Source of the DNA: Hawksworthiomyces lignivorus
Taxonomy: Eukaryota; Ascomycota; Sordariomycetes; Ophiostomatales; Ophiostomataceae
Assembly (NCBI GenBank): GCA_002917075.1
Contig: NTMA01000023.1
Span: forward strand, 1 to 64,000
Direction of reading: 5' to 3'
DNA: 64,000 nucleotides
Within the stretch, counting starts at the first letter, position 1. Every line of letters starts with the position of its first letter. Made by a program: the position numbers and the translations under genes. Under the pieces are notes generated by a model that was not told the DNA's origin, searched no databases, and was given only the letters and a program-made list of their open reading frames with translations. This document shows, piece by piece, positions 31,164 to 40,943 of this stretch.

Positions 31164-32607
31164 ATGGAGCATCCGCAGACAATTCAAGACCTAGTGGCAG
31201 AGATAGACCGTGTTGCTTCTACGACTGACTCAAAAAACAAGAAGGCGCAGCTGCTAGCCGCTGCTCGAAACCTCGTCGCCGTGCTGGAGCTTGGTGAGCA
31301 GCAGCAGAGCCTTGACGACGACAATGACGATGCATGGAAGTTTACTATGAGTCCGGCAGTGCATGTGGCTGCCATAACGGCCTGGAAGAGCGGCCTGCTG
31401 ACGCCGTGGCCCAAGCCGGTGATGACCGCTGCCGAGCTAGCAGCGCACACGTCGCCACAGATGGATCCCAGCCTCACAGGTTCGTCTCAATCCTAGAAGA
31501 CATGTGGCAAGAAGGGGCGGGTTTATTTTCTAATATATTGGGATTAGCCCGTCTGCTCCGCGTACTCCGGCTGTACGACGTTTTTGCTGAGGTGGGCCCG
31601 GACACATTTCGACACACACCGCTGTCCCTGAAGCTTTCGACTGGCGTCGTGGGGATGACATGCAAGCATATGTAGGCTGTTGTCCGATCTCGCGTTGTAC
31701 CTATGTATGCTTTTTTTCCTTTTTCGTGTCCTAACCGCAGAAACTATTCAGAGCCCAAGGCATCCGCGGCATCCAAGGCCTGCCTGAGTTCCTCGACGCG
31801 TTTGGCTACGCAAACCCGGGTGACCAGCCGTCGCTCTTCCAGTGGACCAACCACACAGACTTGGATCTGTTTCACTGGCTGACCGCCGGCAAAAAGGGCG
31901 GCGGGGCATCCCTGAACAGCTTCAACGAAGCCATGGCGTCGGGATTCCAGACGAACCGCAATGAAGCGGGCGAGACGGCTCTCGACCGGTACCCATTTGC
32001 CGATGTTCTGAAAGCGTCAGACGACAGTTTCACAGTTGTGGACGTCGGCGGCGGCTACGGACAGCTATTGAAAGAGCTGCGCAGCCGGCTGCCCGCCGAG
32101 CTTGTCCGCCGCGGCCGATTTGTGCTCGAAGACCTGGCCCCGACGCTGCAGACAGCCATGCTAGGGCCGAACGATGGCATCGAGCTGCAGCTATATGACT
32201 TTTTCAAAGAAAAGCAACCCGTGGAAGGTAGGTATTTATTTTTATATTACTCTCCAAAGTTTTGATGCAAAGTCTCACTAAGTCCATCTGCAGGTGCACA
32301 TTTCTACATCTTTCGGCACATCCTGCACGACTGGCCGGACGCCGCCTGCCGCACGATCTTGGAGAGCACGTTGCCCGTCATGGAGAAGGGCCGTTCTCGC
32401 ATCCTTCTCATGGAAGAAGTGATGCCTCCTATGGGCGCATCTGCGTGGACGACGCTTATTGACTTCAACCTGATATCTTACGGCGGGATGAACCGTACGG
32501 AGCAGCAGTGGCGGACGCTGGTGGCGTCGGCCGGGTTGCGTGTGGCCAAGATCTGGCCCGCAGTGCGAAACGACCAGGTCATTGAGTTGGTTACAGAAGG
32601 ATGGTAG
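31164..32607 (+). CDS. SAM-dependent O-methyltransferase (fungal secondary-metabolite type)
   Basis: Four exons read as 31164-31479, 31548-31671, 31752-32227 and 32294-32607 give 409 residues. The enzyme transfers a methyl group from S-adenosylmethionine to a hydroxyl of a small molecule. An N-terminal helical/winged-helix dimerisation region contains ARLLRVLRLYDVFAEVGPDTFRHT. It is followed by the Rossmann methyltransferase domain with motif I VVDVGGGYGQ (about 285), the acidic loop and the LHDWPD motif carrying the usual catalytic His, then SRILLMEEVMPP. Introns 1 (68 nt) and 3 (66 nt) are firm. The second intron (31672-31751) is the best frame-keeping choice but could differ by a few codons. 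No polyketide synthase or NRPS lies in the window, so it is an orphan relative to any cluster seen here. Substrate unknown. Confidence 0.87.
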
Positions 32608-32967
32608 GCGTTTTGAGGAACGGCTGCTAGTTATCGAAAGAAGTGGACGTTTACGTAACGGAGAAGACTTTGTATTGACATATTTACACAAGACTTCCTC
32701 ATACTCGCTTTTTTTTTTTTTTTTAAAAAAAAACCCCCCCTTGTCCTGTTCTTGATGCCATTTGGACGCTTTAAGATCATTGTAGACCAATTGACTTCGA
32801 CAACTGGGCTCTCCACGGCTTACTAAAATAATTTCTCTGGGCTTTATACTCTCATATTGTGTCAAGAATTGAAGCAGTTTGGCTCTCGCGGCTGCTGCAG
32901 TGATACTAAGCCAGCCTCAATATAGCGGATGGGCTACTGACGGTTCCTGGTCTTCCAGGAAACAAAT
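32608..32967. other. Convergent spacer with a T16-A9-C7 homopolymer junction
   Basis: 360 bp between the convergent O-methyltransferase and beta-mannosidase genes. It contains three homopolymers in direct succession: T16 (32709-32724), A9 (32725-32733) and C7 (32734-32740). No gene is seen. Confidence 0.7.
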
Positions 32968-35922
32968 CTATCCCCATATATCCCTGCCGACGTACGTATA
33001 ATGCAGAGTAGATAGTATTGTGACGGGTTTGACGAATATGTTTTGTTTTAAGGTTACCACGCGTGGTACTCCCGGCATGACATCAAATCCATTGTCGCCG
33101 AAATTGATGCCGGCTAGTTCCTGGAAGACGAAGCCTTTCACGGGTCTAGCAGCGGTCACAGTAACCGACCCGAGATTTTCCCCATATTTAACATGAACTC
33201 TTCGGTCAGGGAATTCCAAATACTTGATCGGATCCGGCCATGCCGTGTCACTGCTAACTAATTTACCCTTATCGAATAGTGCTGTGTAGATGACGCAGGG
33301 GTCTTGTGACTGGAGAAGTTTGCAGCTCGTTCCGCCGCCACTGCTGGGCTCGGGTGCTTGGGGGCCGTGCTCTTCAGACGAAAGAGGCCAGATCGAGCTG
33401 CACTCTGTAGTCCCATTGGCAACAATATCGTATGAGGCTTCAATTGGATCCCGAACATCTTTTCCCGTGGCAATGGAGATGGTGCGAATCACAACTCGAT
33501 AGTTCGGTTCAATGCGTTGCAGGGAGCTTGATATCCACACGTCGAGCCGGGCCGGCAGCGAAGAAAAATCTGGTACAATATGCCCCGTGTCGCGCTGCCA
33601 GCCATCACCAGCTCGACGCGTTGTCCAATCGCGGAATGGGCGTCTGATACCGATGGAGAGAGGCGCCAGGGCCCTCTTGATGGCATAAAACGCCGGCTTT
33701 CGTATTTCATAGAAGTCCACGATGGACCAAGATATGGTGGGCCAGCAGTCGTTCAGCTGCCAGATCAGGACGCCGCCGCAGGCTCGCTCCCCCCAGAGGC
33801 GCCGCCAATTTTTGTAGGCATGAGATACTGCGTCTGCCTGCATCACCTGCGTCAGGTGGGCAAAGGAGGCCAGGTCGTCCATCTGGTGTATCCGGAAGTT
33901 GTCCGCAACGTACTTGAGGAGACGGTACTGGTGGCCGACGGCCTTGTTGCGGAAGTCCATAGTGACTGACCCCGGCCGGAGCTGGCCTTTGGCTCTGCCC
34001 TCTTTGCTGACGGACTGGGACAGTGTGCTCATGTGCGGGTATGCCTCCATGCCAAACTCGCTGACGAAGCGTCCTCCGAGATCTGCATACTCTTGGTAGT
34101 GTCTCATGGTACCGTGCCAAATATTCCATTGGTGGATGTCACCAATGGTTGGGTCGACTTTGAGAGTAGTGCTCCGCGCATCGCCATAGGGACTGCCGGG
34201 CTGATATGGCACGGCTTGCCCTCCGCGATCGACACCATAAATGTTGGATACAATGTCTGGCAGCACGCGCTCATAGATATATCGAGCCGGAAACTTTGTC
34301 TCCAGCCAGGACTTTGAATCTCTCGAAGAAGGATCATATTGAAGATCATAATGTTCTTTTATCTGATAGTCCTCATTGTTTCCAGCCCAGAGAACAATGC
34401 AAGGGTGGTGTTGCAAGCGGGCAACGTTTTGCTCAGCCTCCAAAGAGATTGATTCTAAAAATTCAGGGTCGTGGGCTGGATAGCTAGCACAAGCAAAAGC
34501 AAAATCCTGCCAGACAAGAATGCCTTTGCAGTCGCAAGCATTGTAAAATGCATCTGACTCGTAGATGCCCCCTCCCCAGACGCGCACCATAATCTGATTG
34601 CTAGCACGCATATGCGCTATCCAGCTGTCATATCCGTGCGGCTGGTCGATTGCAGGCAGAAAGCTGTGGGCAGGCACCCAACATGAGCCGCCGGCGAAGA
34701 TGTCAACATTGTTGATACGGAAGTAAAACGAGGTGCCAAACCTGTCCGGCTGTTGGACGAGCTCCACGCGGCGAAATCCGAAACTCTTTGTTTTGCGATC
34801 GATCAGTTTATTTCCGACAAGTAGTTTGACTTCTACATGATACAGCTGCGGCGAGCCATATCCCGTAGGCCACCACAGCTTGGGCTGAGGAATATCAAAT
34901 ATGAACCTTGCATCGTGACGCTCTGGGTCCTCAGGGTTCGGCATATCAGAGAAGTCAAGGTGTTTGACGAGCTGGACGAGGGAAGGCTGATAGACAGTCA
35001 CGGTCATCGACACCGGAGAGAGCTGCCCGCAGATTTCCGCTTCCACAATAAGCTGGCCGTTTCGTAAATCGCTTTTGAGGGACGTCAAAACCCGAACGAG
35101 ATCGATACGGCAGTCATAGCTCTCCAGGAGGACTGGCCTCCAGGGTCCAGCAGTCATTAAGATCGGGCCCCAGTCCCAGCCCCAGTGATACTGCGCTTTC
35201 CGCACAGCGGCACGGCCGACTTCGGTCTGGTGCACGTGGTGCTCGTGCTGCGGTCCGCTCTGAACACGCTGCAAGCCAGCCAGACGCGCCGACTCAAAGC
35301 GAATAAGCAGGACGTTGTCTTTGTCAGGGTCCAACAAGAGGTTGTCGGTGACATCCACATCGTATTGCAAAAACATGTTGTCTGACTTGCAAATCTTAGT
35401 TCCGTTTAAAGTCACCATTGCCAAAGTGTCTAGGCCCTTGAAAAGAAGCTTCGTTGTCGAGTACGAGCGCGACACTCGGTGACGAAGCTGTAGCCTATCT
35501 CGGTCGTTGGGGGCTTTCTGCTGGACGTTTTCTCTCTGTTCGCCCTGGATAGGCTCCTTTTTGTGTTCGTATTCTGAGCCGCCGTCTTCGGCTCCCCCCA
35601 TGCTTTTGTGCTGCATTTTGTGTTCGTCTTCTGGATCCTGATCGCCTAGCTCAGACGTGACGAGGCCAGGCGTGCGGAAGCGGCACTCGTATGTCCAACA
35701 AGCGTCTCCGACCCACTGAGCGTCCAATTCGTTGAGGTCCAGGAAAGGATCTTGTATCTTGTCTGGGTGGCCGTCAGGAAGCGCCATCAGGTCGAGATGA
35801 ATTACTGTGGGCACTTTGGCAACAGGAATCCATCGTGCTTCAGGGTCGTTGAGATCATGCCGCGTAACTCGCCAGCCGTCGGAAAGCTCCTGGCTATTCA
35901 AGCTCATCATCTGAGAAGCCAT
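32968..35922 (-). CDS. Beta-mannosidase, glycoside hydrolase family 2
   Basis: A single exon of 984 residues from the ATG at 35922. It removes terminal beta-linked mannose from manno-oligosaccharides or N-glycan cores. GH2 architecture is visible: an N-terminal sugar-binding domain (SDGWRVTRHDLND, WVGDACWTYECRF, HWGWDWGP), an immunoglobulin-like domain (LWWPTGYGSPQLYHVEV) and the TIM barrel with GFRRVEL, VWGGGIYESDAFY and WQDFAFACASYP. The acid/base is Glu517 in WAGNNED and the nucleophile Glu622 in FVSEFGME. There is no signal peptide, so this is the intracellular B-type enzyme. Those are usually about 850 residues; the extra length is partly a hydrophilic insertion at about 92-150 rich in Glu, Lys, Gln and His, interrupting the first domain, and a Ser/Gly segment near the C-terminus. 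The frame is open to 35952, but the upstream residues are encoded by an A-run (35923-35936), so I place the start after it. Confidence 0.92.
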   Translation of the reverse strand: MASQMMSLNSQELSDGWRVTRHDLNDPEARWIPVAKVPTVIHLDLMALPDGHPDKIQDPFLDLNELDAQWVGDACWTYECRFRTPGLVTSELGDQDPEDEHKMQHKSMGGAEDGGSEYEHKKEPIQGEQRENVQQKAPNDRDRLQLRHRVSRSYSTTKLLFKGLDTLAMVTLNGTKICKSDNMFLQYDVDVTDNLLLDPDKDNVLLIRFESARLAGLQRVQSGPQHEHHVHQTEVGRAAVRKAQYHWGWDWGPILMTAGPWRPVLLESYDCRIDLVRVLTSLKSDLRNGQLIVEAEICGQLSPVSMTVTVYQPSLVQLVKHLDFSDMPNPEDPERHDARFIFDIPQPKLWWPTGYGSPQLYHVEVKLLVGNKLIDRKTKSFGFRRVELVQQPDRFGTSFYFRINNVDIFAGGSCWVPAHSFLPAIDQPHGYDSWIAHMRASNQIMVRVWGGGIYESDAFYNACDCKGILVWQDFAFACASYPAHDPEFLESISLEAEQNVARLQHHPCIVLWAGNNEDYQIKEHYDLQYDPSSRDSKSWLETKFPARYIYERVLPDIVSNIYGVDRGGQAVPYQPGSPYGDARSTTLKVDPTIGDIHQWNIWHGTMRHYQEYADLGGRFVSEFGMEAYPHMSTLSQSVSKEGRAKGQLRPGSVTMDFRNKAVGHQYRLLKYVADNFRIHQMDDLASFAHLTQVMQADAVSHAYKNWRRLWGERACGGVLIWQLNDCWPTISWSIVDFYEIRKPAFYAIKRALAPLSIGIRRPFRDWTTRRAGDGWQRDTGHIVPDFSSLPARLDVWISSSLQRIEPNYRVVIRTISIATGKDVRDPIEASYDIVANGTTECSSIWPLSSEEHGPQAPEPSSGGGTSCKLLQSQDPCVIYTALFDKGKLVSSDTAWPDPIKYLEFPDRRVHVKYGENLGSVTVTAARPVKGFVFQELAGINFGDNGFDVMPGVPRVVTLKQNIFVKPVTILSTLHYTYVGRDIWG

Positions 35923-36553
35923 TTTTTTTTTTTTTTCGTACAGACCTGACACCTCGAGAGCAATACCTTCAGAGTCTGTGAAAACGAAACCACAGAGAAA
36001 AGACTGTACGCATCATATGAAACCAGACGCTTCTGCTACCCCACCATGGCATTCGATTTCTGAATGACGCCGCTGCAGAGTCGGAAAGAAGTTGACCAAC
36101 CACCAATGCCTCAGGGATCTGTGGCCAATAATTACACTGTCAAGATATTGTTACTTGTGCCAGCGAGGCGTGTCGCCGAAACATTTCGTTAATGATCATT
36201 ACAGCTACCCCTCAACCAGCTCTAATACTCTACTTGCTCGTGCCTACAGTAGGCTATCGAACCGTGTACTTGGCACGGCATGTTTTTTGAAGATAGGCTT
36301 GTAAGATAGTAAAACAACCGTAGTACACCAAGAGAATAACTCAAGAATACTTTGTCCTAGAAACCCTATATCTTCAGTCTTGACAATACACCACGCAGCC
36401 CCCGGGACGGTACATGGTAATATCTGGAACAGGTTTCCGCTGCCGGAGCCACTGCCCAGGCGAAATTCCCTGGAGATTCTTCTTAAGATGTGGCACGAAA
36501 GCCGAGCGTAAATTGGCATGGTGGCCGTCCGCTTTTTTGCGTCAGCGTGCATT
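35923..36553. other. Intergenic spacer upstream of the beta-mannosidase
   Basis: About 630 bp. An A14 run on the minus strand directly precedes the beta-mannosidase ATG. The rest is AT-rich with no supported gene. Confidence 0.5.
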
Positions 36554-37162
36554 TCAGGGGCAGGAGACACAGATTGGAAAGGGAAAGAGGTGGGAAAGAG
36601 GTGGGATGCAGCACTGACTTGATGTGCTTGGCGGACCTCGCTGTCCGCACAGTCGATGCGAGTCGACATCGGAATCAGACAAGGACCAGCGTTTTGTTCG
36701 ATGTTGTGGGCTCTTTCGCAGCTTTTTGTTCGCCGCCGGCGATGACGCTTTCTTGGCCCGCCGCACGGCATCTGAGACAGACTTGGACGCTCTCATAGCG
36801 GCACGGTCCGCGACCTTACTTAGCGCCCTGACTGTACCTCCGACGCAGCCGCCGCATGAAGAATGGCAGCCGGGGATATCGCCTGTATACAAGCCGTCCT
36901 CGAATTTCTTCATGTCGTGATACGAGCCTATCGAGGGTAAGCCAACGCTTTCAAGAATGTCTGCATTGGCACTCCGACGACGCTGAGACCGGTCTCTGTG
37001 CAGAGATGACCGGATTCGCAGCGGAGAAAAACAGACTAGTTTTGGATTTTTGCTAACGTCTTCTTTATTTCTTTCTGGAGAGGACGAATGGCAGATCAAT
37101 GTCTTCAGCAGAACGTTAAACATCATTGTAGCGGCAGACGAAAGATTGTATCGACTTTGCAA
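36554..37162 (-). CDS. Possible small basic protein, unrecognised
   Basis: An open frame of 202 codons. The middle (about 70-165) looks protein-like: a segment GLPSIGSYHDMKKFEDGLYTGDIPG, a short Cys/Gly cluster, then an Ala/Lys/Arg-rich amphipathic stretch (VRALSKVADRAAMRASKSVSDAVRRAKK). No family is recognised. The ends are doubtful: the first 50 and last 40 codons lack a coding look, and splice-like GT...AG pairs occur nearby, so the true exon may be smaller. Overlapping frames on both strands make this a weak call. Confidence 0.25.
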   Translation of the reverse strand: MQSRYNLSSAATMMFNVLLKTLICHSSSPERNKEDVSKNPKLVCFSPLRIRSSLHRDRSQRRRSANADILESVGLPSIGSYHDMKKFEDGLYTGDIPGCHSSCGGCVGGTVRALSKVADRAAMRASKSVSDAVRRAKKASSPAANKKLRKSPQHRTKRWSLSDSDVDSHRLCGQRGPPSTSSQCCIPPLSHLFPFPICVSCP

Positions 37163-38420
37163 GTAGGAAGATTCTGACTAAATGAAAATGATGGAAGATG
37201 CATGCGAAACTGAAGGGGAATAAAAGACTCGCGACAAAGAAGAGATATTGCGGCAACGCATCCCAAGAAAAGCACCTGCTGATGTTGTTTCTGGGAGAGC
37301 TTTGGCTGTTCTCTCTCGCTGCACGCACGGAATAGTTTGGCTTTGTTGACATAGTCCATTGTCGTCGGCGTCGCGGGAGCCGCGTCTTTCCCTACTTTTA
37401 CAAAAGAGAAGGAACGCGTCTCATGACCAAATAATCTGAATCAAAAGAGGAAAATCACAGTCATTGCAATACCGTGTCCAATTTGAAGGAAAACGCGGTG
37501 GGCTCAGGGAGAGCACATTCCCGCATTTCTGACTTCACGGCCCCGCTGTGCCTCCATTCCGACAGAAGATAGTGTATTACCGACGCCCTGCCTCAGCCAA
37601 TGAGTACGAAAGGGTCGGCTGAAGCTCTGTCAGATGAAACTTTGATAAAGGCATTACCTTGTCAGCGTCTGCGTATTATTTCAGATCTGCTGTCTTGTTT
37701 TTCATCCTTCTCTCTTTTCTCTTTTAAGCATTGCCGTCGTTCCCACCCAAAGTGCTACGATATTCGCGCAAATTGATAAAGGAAACTGCTGCAATGACAG
37801 GTCATCGTCGTACATTTTCGCAGATTTATTCGCTTGTGAAATAACGAATTTCGCTAACTACGCACCCCGCTCCTTCGGCCTCATTTGCCGTCTCCGACAG
37901 AGGTTGAATTGAGCCCGGCAGACGACTACAGTTATAACGGCATATGTCGATGTGGATGCTGTCCGTAGTGTTTTCCCTTAGCCGATCCGGGTCGAGTGGC
38001 CCAATTCATTGACGCGGCTTGCTTCGTTTAGAGACGAGAGACGAAAGAGGAAGTGAAGTGATAGGCGCTTGCTGGAACGCATGGAGGATGCGCAGCCCTG
38101 TTGCAGTTGCTGCAGATGCTGCATTAGCTGGCTTGGTTGGGTAGCAAGGCTTGTGGCGGAGCGTGGCTTGGCCGGCAAGCTTGGTTGCGCCTTTGGTTGT
38201 CGAGAGAAGGACGACACTCTTTTCCAACTTATATCAGCTCGTAGATGCCACATTTCTTCTTCGCATACTTTTTGTATATTTGCACCTCGTTCTCCATTCA
38301 CGTTTCGCCGGGCTGAGATTTCACCGCTATCGCATTGCGGCACTTGCTATTGTCGGTGCTGTTCCAATTGTTTCCGCGAGAAATTTCCACCGGTGCTAGC
38401 TGAAATAAAACGCGAGCATC
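37163..38420. other. Intergenic region upstream of the second HET gene
   Basis: About 1.26 kb, rich in short T and TTTC tracts towards 37680-37730, consistent with a promoter. Small overlapping frames at 37978-38440 on both strands have no family resemblance. Confidence 0.45.
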
Positions 38421-40943
38421 ATGAGCAGTCGCTATCGTAGGGAGCCGGACCGGGAGCTGTACTCCGCCAGTGGCACGAGCAGACGCAGCCGTCCGTTTAC
38501 GTCCAGTTATGCGGACAGAGCTAGTTCCTACGATAACTCTGACGACTACTACGACAGAAATAACAACGTTATCAACAGTGACAGCGATGGCCATGATGAT
38601 GAGTATTACAGTTACGACAGCGGCGATGATAACAACGCCAAACATGCTGTCTCTAGCAAATACAACAGCGGCCCTGAAACAGACCCTCGTGCTATTCCTG
38701 TGCCTCGCAGACACCGCGAGCCCCTTAGATACCCCAGCGACAGGCTCGAAGCCGACAGCTACCGTCTCCCCAGGCGCGGGGAAAGGAGACCATTTGACTT
38801 GAGAGCTTCCGACCGCGAGTCTTCCTACCGCGCATCCCCACGAAGCCGGAACGGGAGCACCAGCCCCCCCCCGTTTGTCAACGCGGCAGAACGATATGGG
38901 TCTCGCCCTTCCGATCGATTGTCTCCTGTACCACCCACGCTGTATCTTGAAAATGGCGATTCGCAGCCAGCAAACACAAAGGAGTCTGATTGGGAGGTTT
39001 CCCGGCGGCGTACTTCGTCGCGGGCTCGCTCGCCACAAAGCGAACCCTCGCCCAGCCAAGACAACCGCAGGTTTCGTCCATCCTCATCTGCAACTCCTAT
39101 AACTATGTCCCTTGGCAGAACTCGAGTTGCAGCTGCCAAAAGTGCCTCCTTCAACACTGGGTCATATCTATACAAGAAGCTTGAAAGACACGAGATTCGG
39201 CTCATCTCTATCATAAAGGGAACGGGGAATCAAATCAATGTAGAGCTTTTGCATTGGCCGATAAGCGAGCTGCCAAAGTACACAGCTCTTTCATATGCAT
39301 GGGGAGACCCTGGAGACACGGTGGAGATTCTCGTGAACGGAGAGCCGATCCAGATCACAGCAAGTCTCAGTGCAGCTCTGGAGATGTTGCGAAAGAAGCA
39401 GCGGGATCACAGAGAAAAATTCTATTGGGTCGATGCGCTGTGCATCAACCAGCAAGACCCGGTAGAAGTCACAGCTCAAGTGCGGATGATGAGGAATATT
39501 TTCCGCCACGCACATTCGACGGCAATCTGGCTGGGACCCTCGACCAACCGCAGCCAGGAGGCAGTCGACCTCCTGCAATCTATTGCCGAATATTACGAAG
39601 CAGACGACAATGACGCCGTGCGTCAACTCATCAGATCCCCCGACACGGCGGTGGGTTTCACGGCGCTAGTTTCTCTATTCGAGCGGGACTATTGGAAGCG
39701 CCTGTGGATCGTGCAGGAAGTGCTAAACAGCGATTATATTATCGTGTATTGCGGCGACACCGCCACGCCATGGAGGACCTTTCGCTGGGCAATGTCCGCG
39801 CTGCGGAGGAACAGTGCTGAGATTGATGCCAAATATCCTCCGTCCAAATACGTGTCGCGAAACCGACAGTCCTATTCAGATGTCCTGGCAGGCCGGGGAC
39901 CATGGAGCGTGCATGGCATGTCGCGGTTGTCCGGGCCTGGCGTGGCGCAGCTCATGAGAGCACTCTGCGACTGCCGACCCATGTTAGCGTCAGACCCGCG
40001 CGATAAGGTCTACGGACTACTGGGCCTGCTGCCTGAAGATGTTCGCGACAGCATCGTGCCCGAGTACCGGCTCTCGGTCAAAGAGGTGTACACGAGCACA
40101 GTTGAGTATATTATTGCAGGCACGAAACAGCTGAATGTGCTCTGCCAAGCCCTCTATCACCCGGTCGCCGAGACCAACGCCAACTTGCCAACATGGGTGC
40201 CTGACTGGTCGCAAGACGTTCAGATGGTACCCGTTGTTGACGTTCGAAATAATTTTCGAGCTGCTGGCGAAACCAAAGCACATGTCACGCTGGACGAAGA
40301 CCACCACGCACTGCTGCATATCCGAGCCATTCCCATCGACGTCGTGGCCAAGCGCGGCGTTGCGGTCGCCACGGCTCCCATGATAGATGACTTTTTAGCG
40401 GCATTTTTACACTGGTATGCTATATTACAAGCCAATTTGAAAAACGCCAGTTCATCTGAGCGCAAAGCTGCAGAAATGGCATTCTGTGACTTGCTGGCCA
40501 TGGGTGACCGCAACCGCAAGTGGTCAACTGCGAGCGAATGGCGAGAGGTGACGCTTCATTTATTTGCCTGGTTTGTCGCAAAGAGGCTGCCGGAGATGCC
40601 GCTGCACCCGCGTCTTGCCAAGTTTGCCGAGTCAGACATAGTTGGTATGAGCTTTGCGCAACGCGAAATGCTGGTGGACGCTTCTTTCCACGAGCCGTTG
40701 GCAGGACGCGCTTTTTTTCTTACAGAGTCGCATATTATGGGCATGGGCAGCGGCTTCGTCCATCCTGGAGACCAAGTCGTTGTCGCAATGGGATGCGACA
40801 CGCCGCTTATTCTTCGGAAGGAGGGCGAAGAAGGCGAATACCGGCTGGTGAGCGATGCTTACATAGACGGCTACATGAATGGGGAGGCCTTGGAGGAGCA
40901 TAGCCATGGTGGGCTCAGCATGAACTGGTATACCATCCACTAA
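38421..40943 (+). CDS. HET-domain protein with a long disordered N-terminus
   Basis: A single exon of 840 residues. Residues 1-245 are disordered and of two kinds: 20-80 is rich in Asp, Tyr, Ser and Asn (YY, DD and SDSD repeats), and 80-225 is rich in Arg, Ser and Pro (RS/RR-rich). The HET domain spans about 286-445 with YTALSYAWGDP, FYWVDALCINQQDP and QVRMMRNIFRHAHSTAIWLGP, followed by the W-K-R-L-W-I-V-Q-E-V block. LASDPRDKVYGLLGLLPED lies near 525. The C-terminus has the standard GDQVVVAMGCDTPLILR and YIDGYMNGEALE pattern, as in the first HET gene. The expected role is non-self recognition or cell death at hyphal fusion. The long Tyr/Asp and Arg/Ser N-terminal region is unusual for the family and could mediate assembly; that is inference. 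Confidence 0.92.
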   Translation: MSSRYRREPDRELYSASGTSRRSRPFTSSYADRASSYDNSDDYYDRNNNVINSDSDGHDDEYYSYDSGDDNNAKHAVSSKYNSGPETDPRAIPVPRRHREPLRYPSDRLEADSYRLPRRGERRPFDLRASDRESSYRASPRSRNGSTSPPPFVNAAERYGSRPSDRLSPVPPTLYLENGDSQPANTKESDWEVSRRRTSSRARSPQSEPSPSQDNRRFRPSSSATPITMSLGRTRVAAAKSASFNTGSYLYKKLERHEIRLISIIKGTGNQINVELLHWPISELPKYTALSYAWGDPGDTVEILVNGEPIQITASLSAALEMLRKKQRDHREKFYWVDALCINQQDPVEVTAQVRMMRNIFRHAHSTAIWLGPSTNRSQEAVDLLQSIAEYYEADDNDAVRQLIRSPDTAVGFTALVSLFERDYWKRLWIVQEVLNSDYIIVYCGDTATPWRTFRWAMSALRRNSAEIDAKYPPSKYVSRNRQSYSDVLAGRGPWSVHGMSRLSGPGVAQLMRALCDCRPMLASDPRDKVYGLLGLLPEDVRDSIVPEYRLSVKEVYTSTVEYIIAGTKQLNVLCQALYHPVAETNANLPTWVPDWSQDVQMVPVVDVRNNFRAAGETKAHVTLDEDHHALLHIRAIPIDVVAKRGVAVATAPMIDDFLAAFLHWYAILQANLKNASSSERKAAEMAFCDLLAMGDRNRKWSTASEWREVTLHLFAWFVAKRLPEMPLHPRLAKFAESDIVGMSFAQREMLVDASFHEPLAGRAFFLTESHIMGMGSGFVHPGDQVVVAMGCDTPLILRKEGEEGEYRLVSDAYIDGYMNGEALEEHSHGGLSMNWYTIH

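Noticed and set aside
36244..36771. A 175-codon minus-strand frame overlapping the weak 36.6 kb candidate
   Set aside because: The product looks random and conflicts with the slightly better neighbouring frame.
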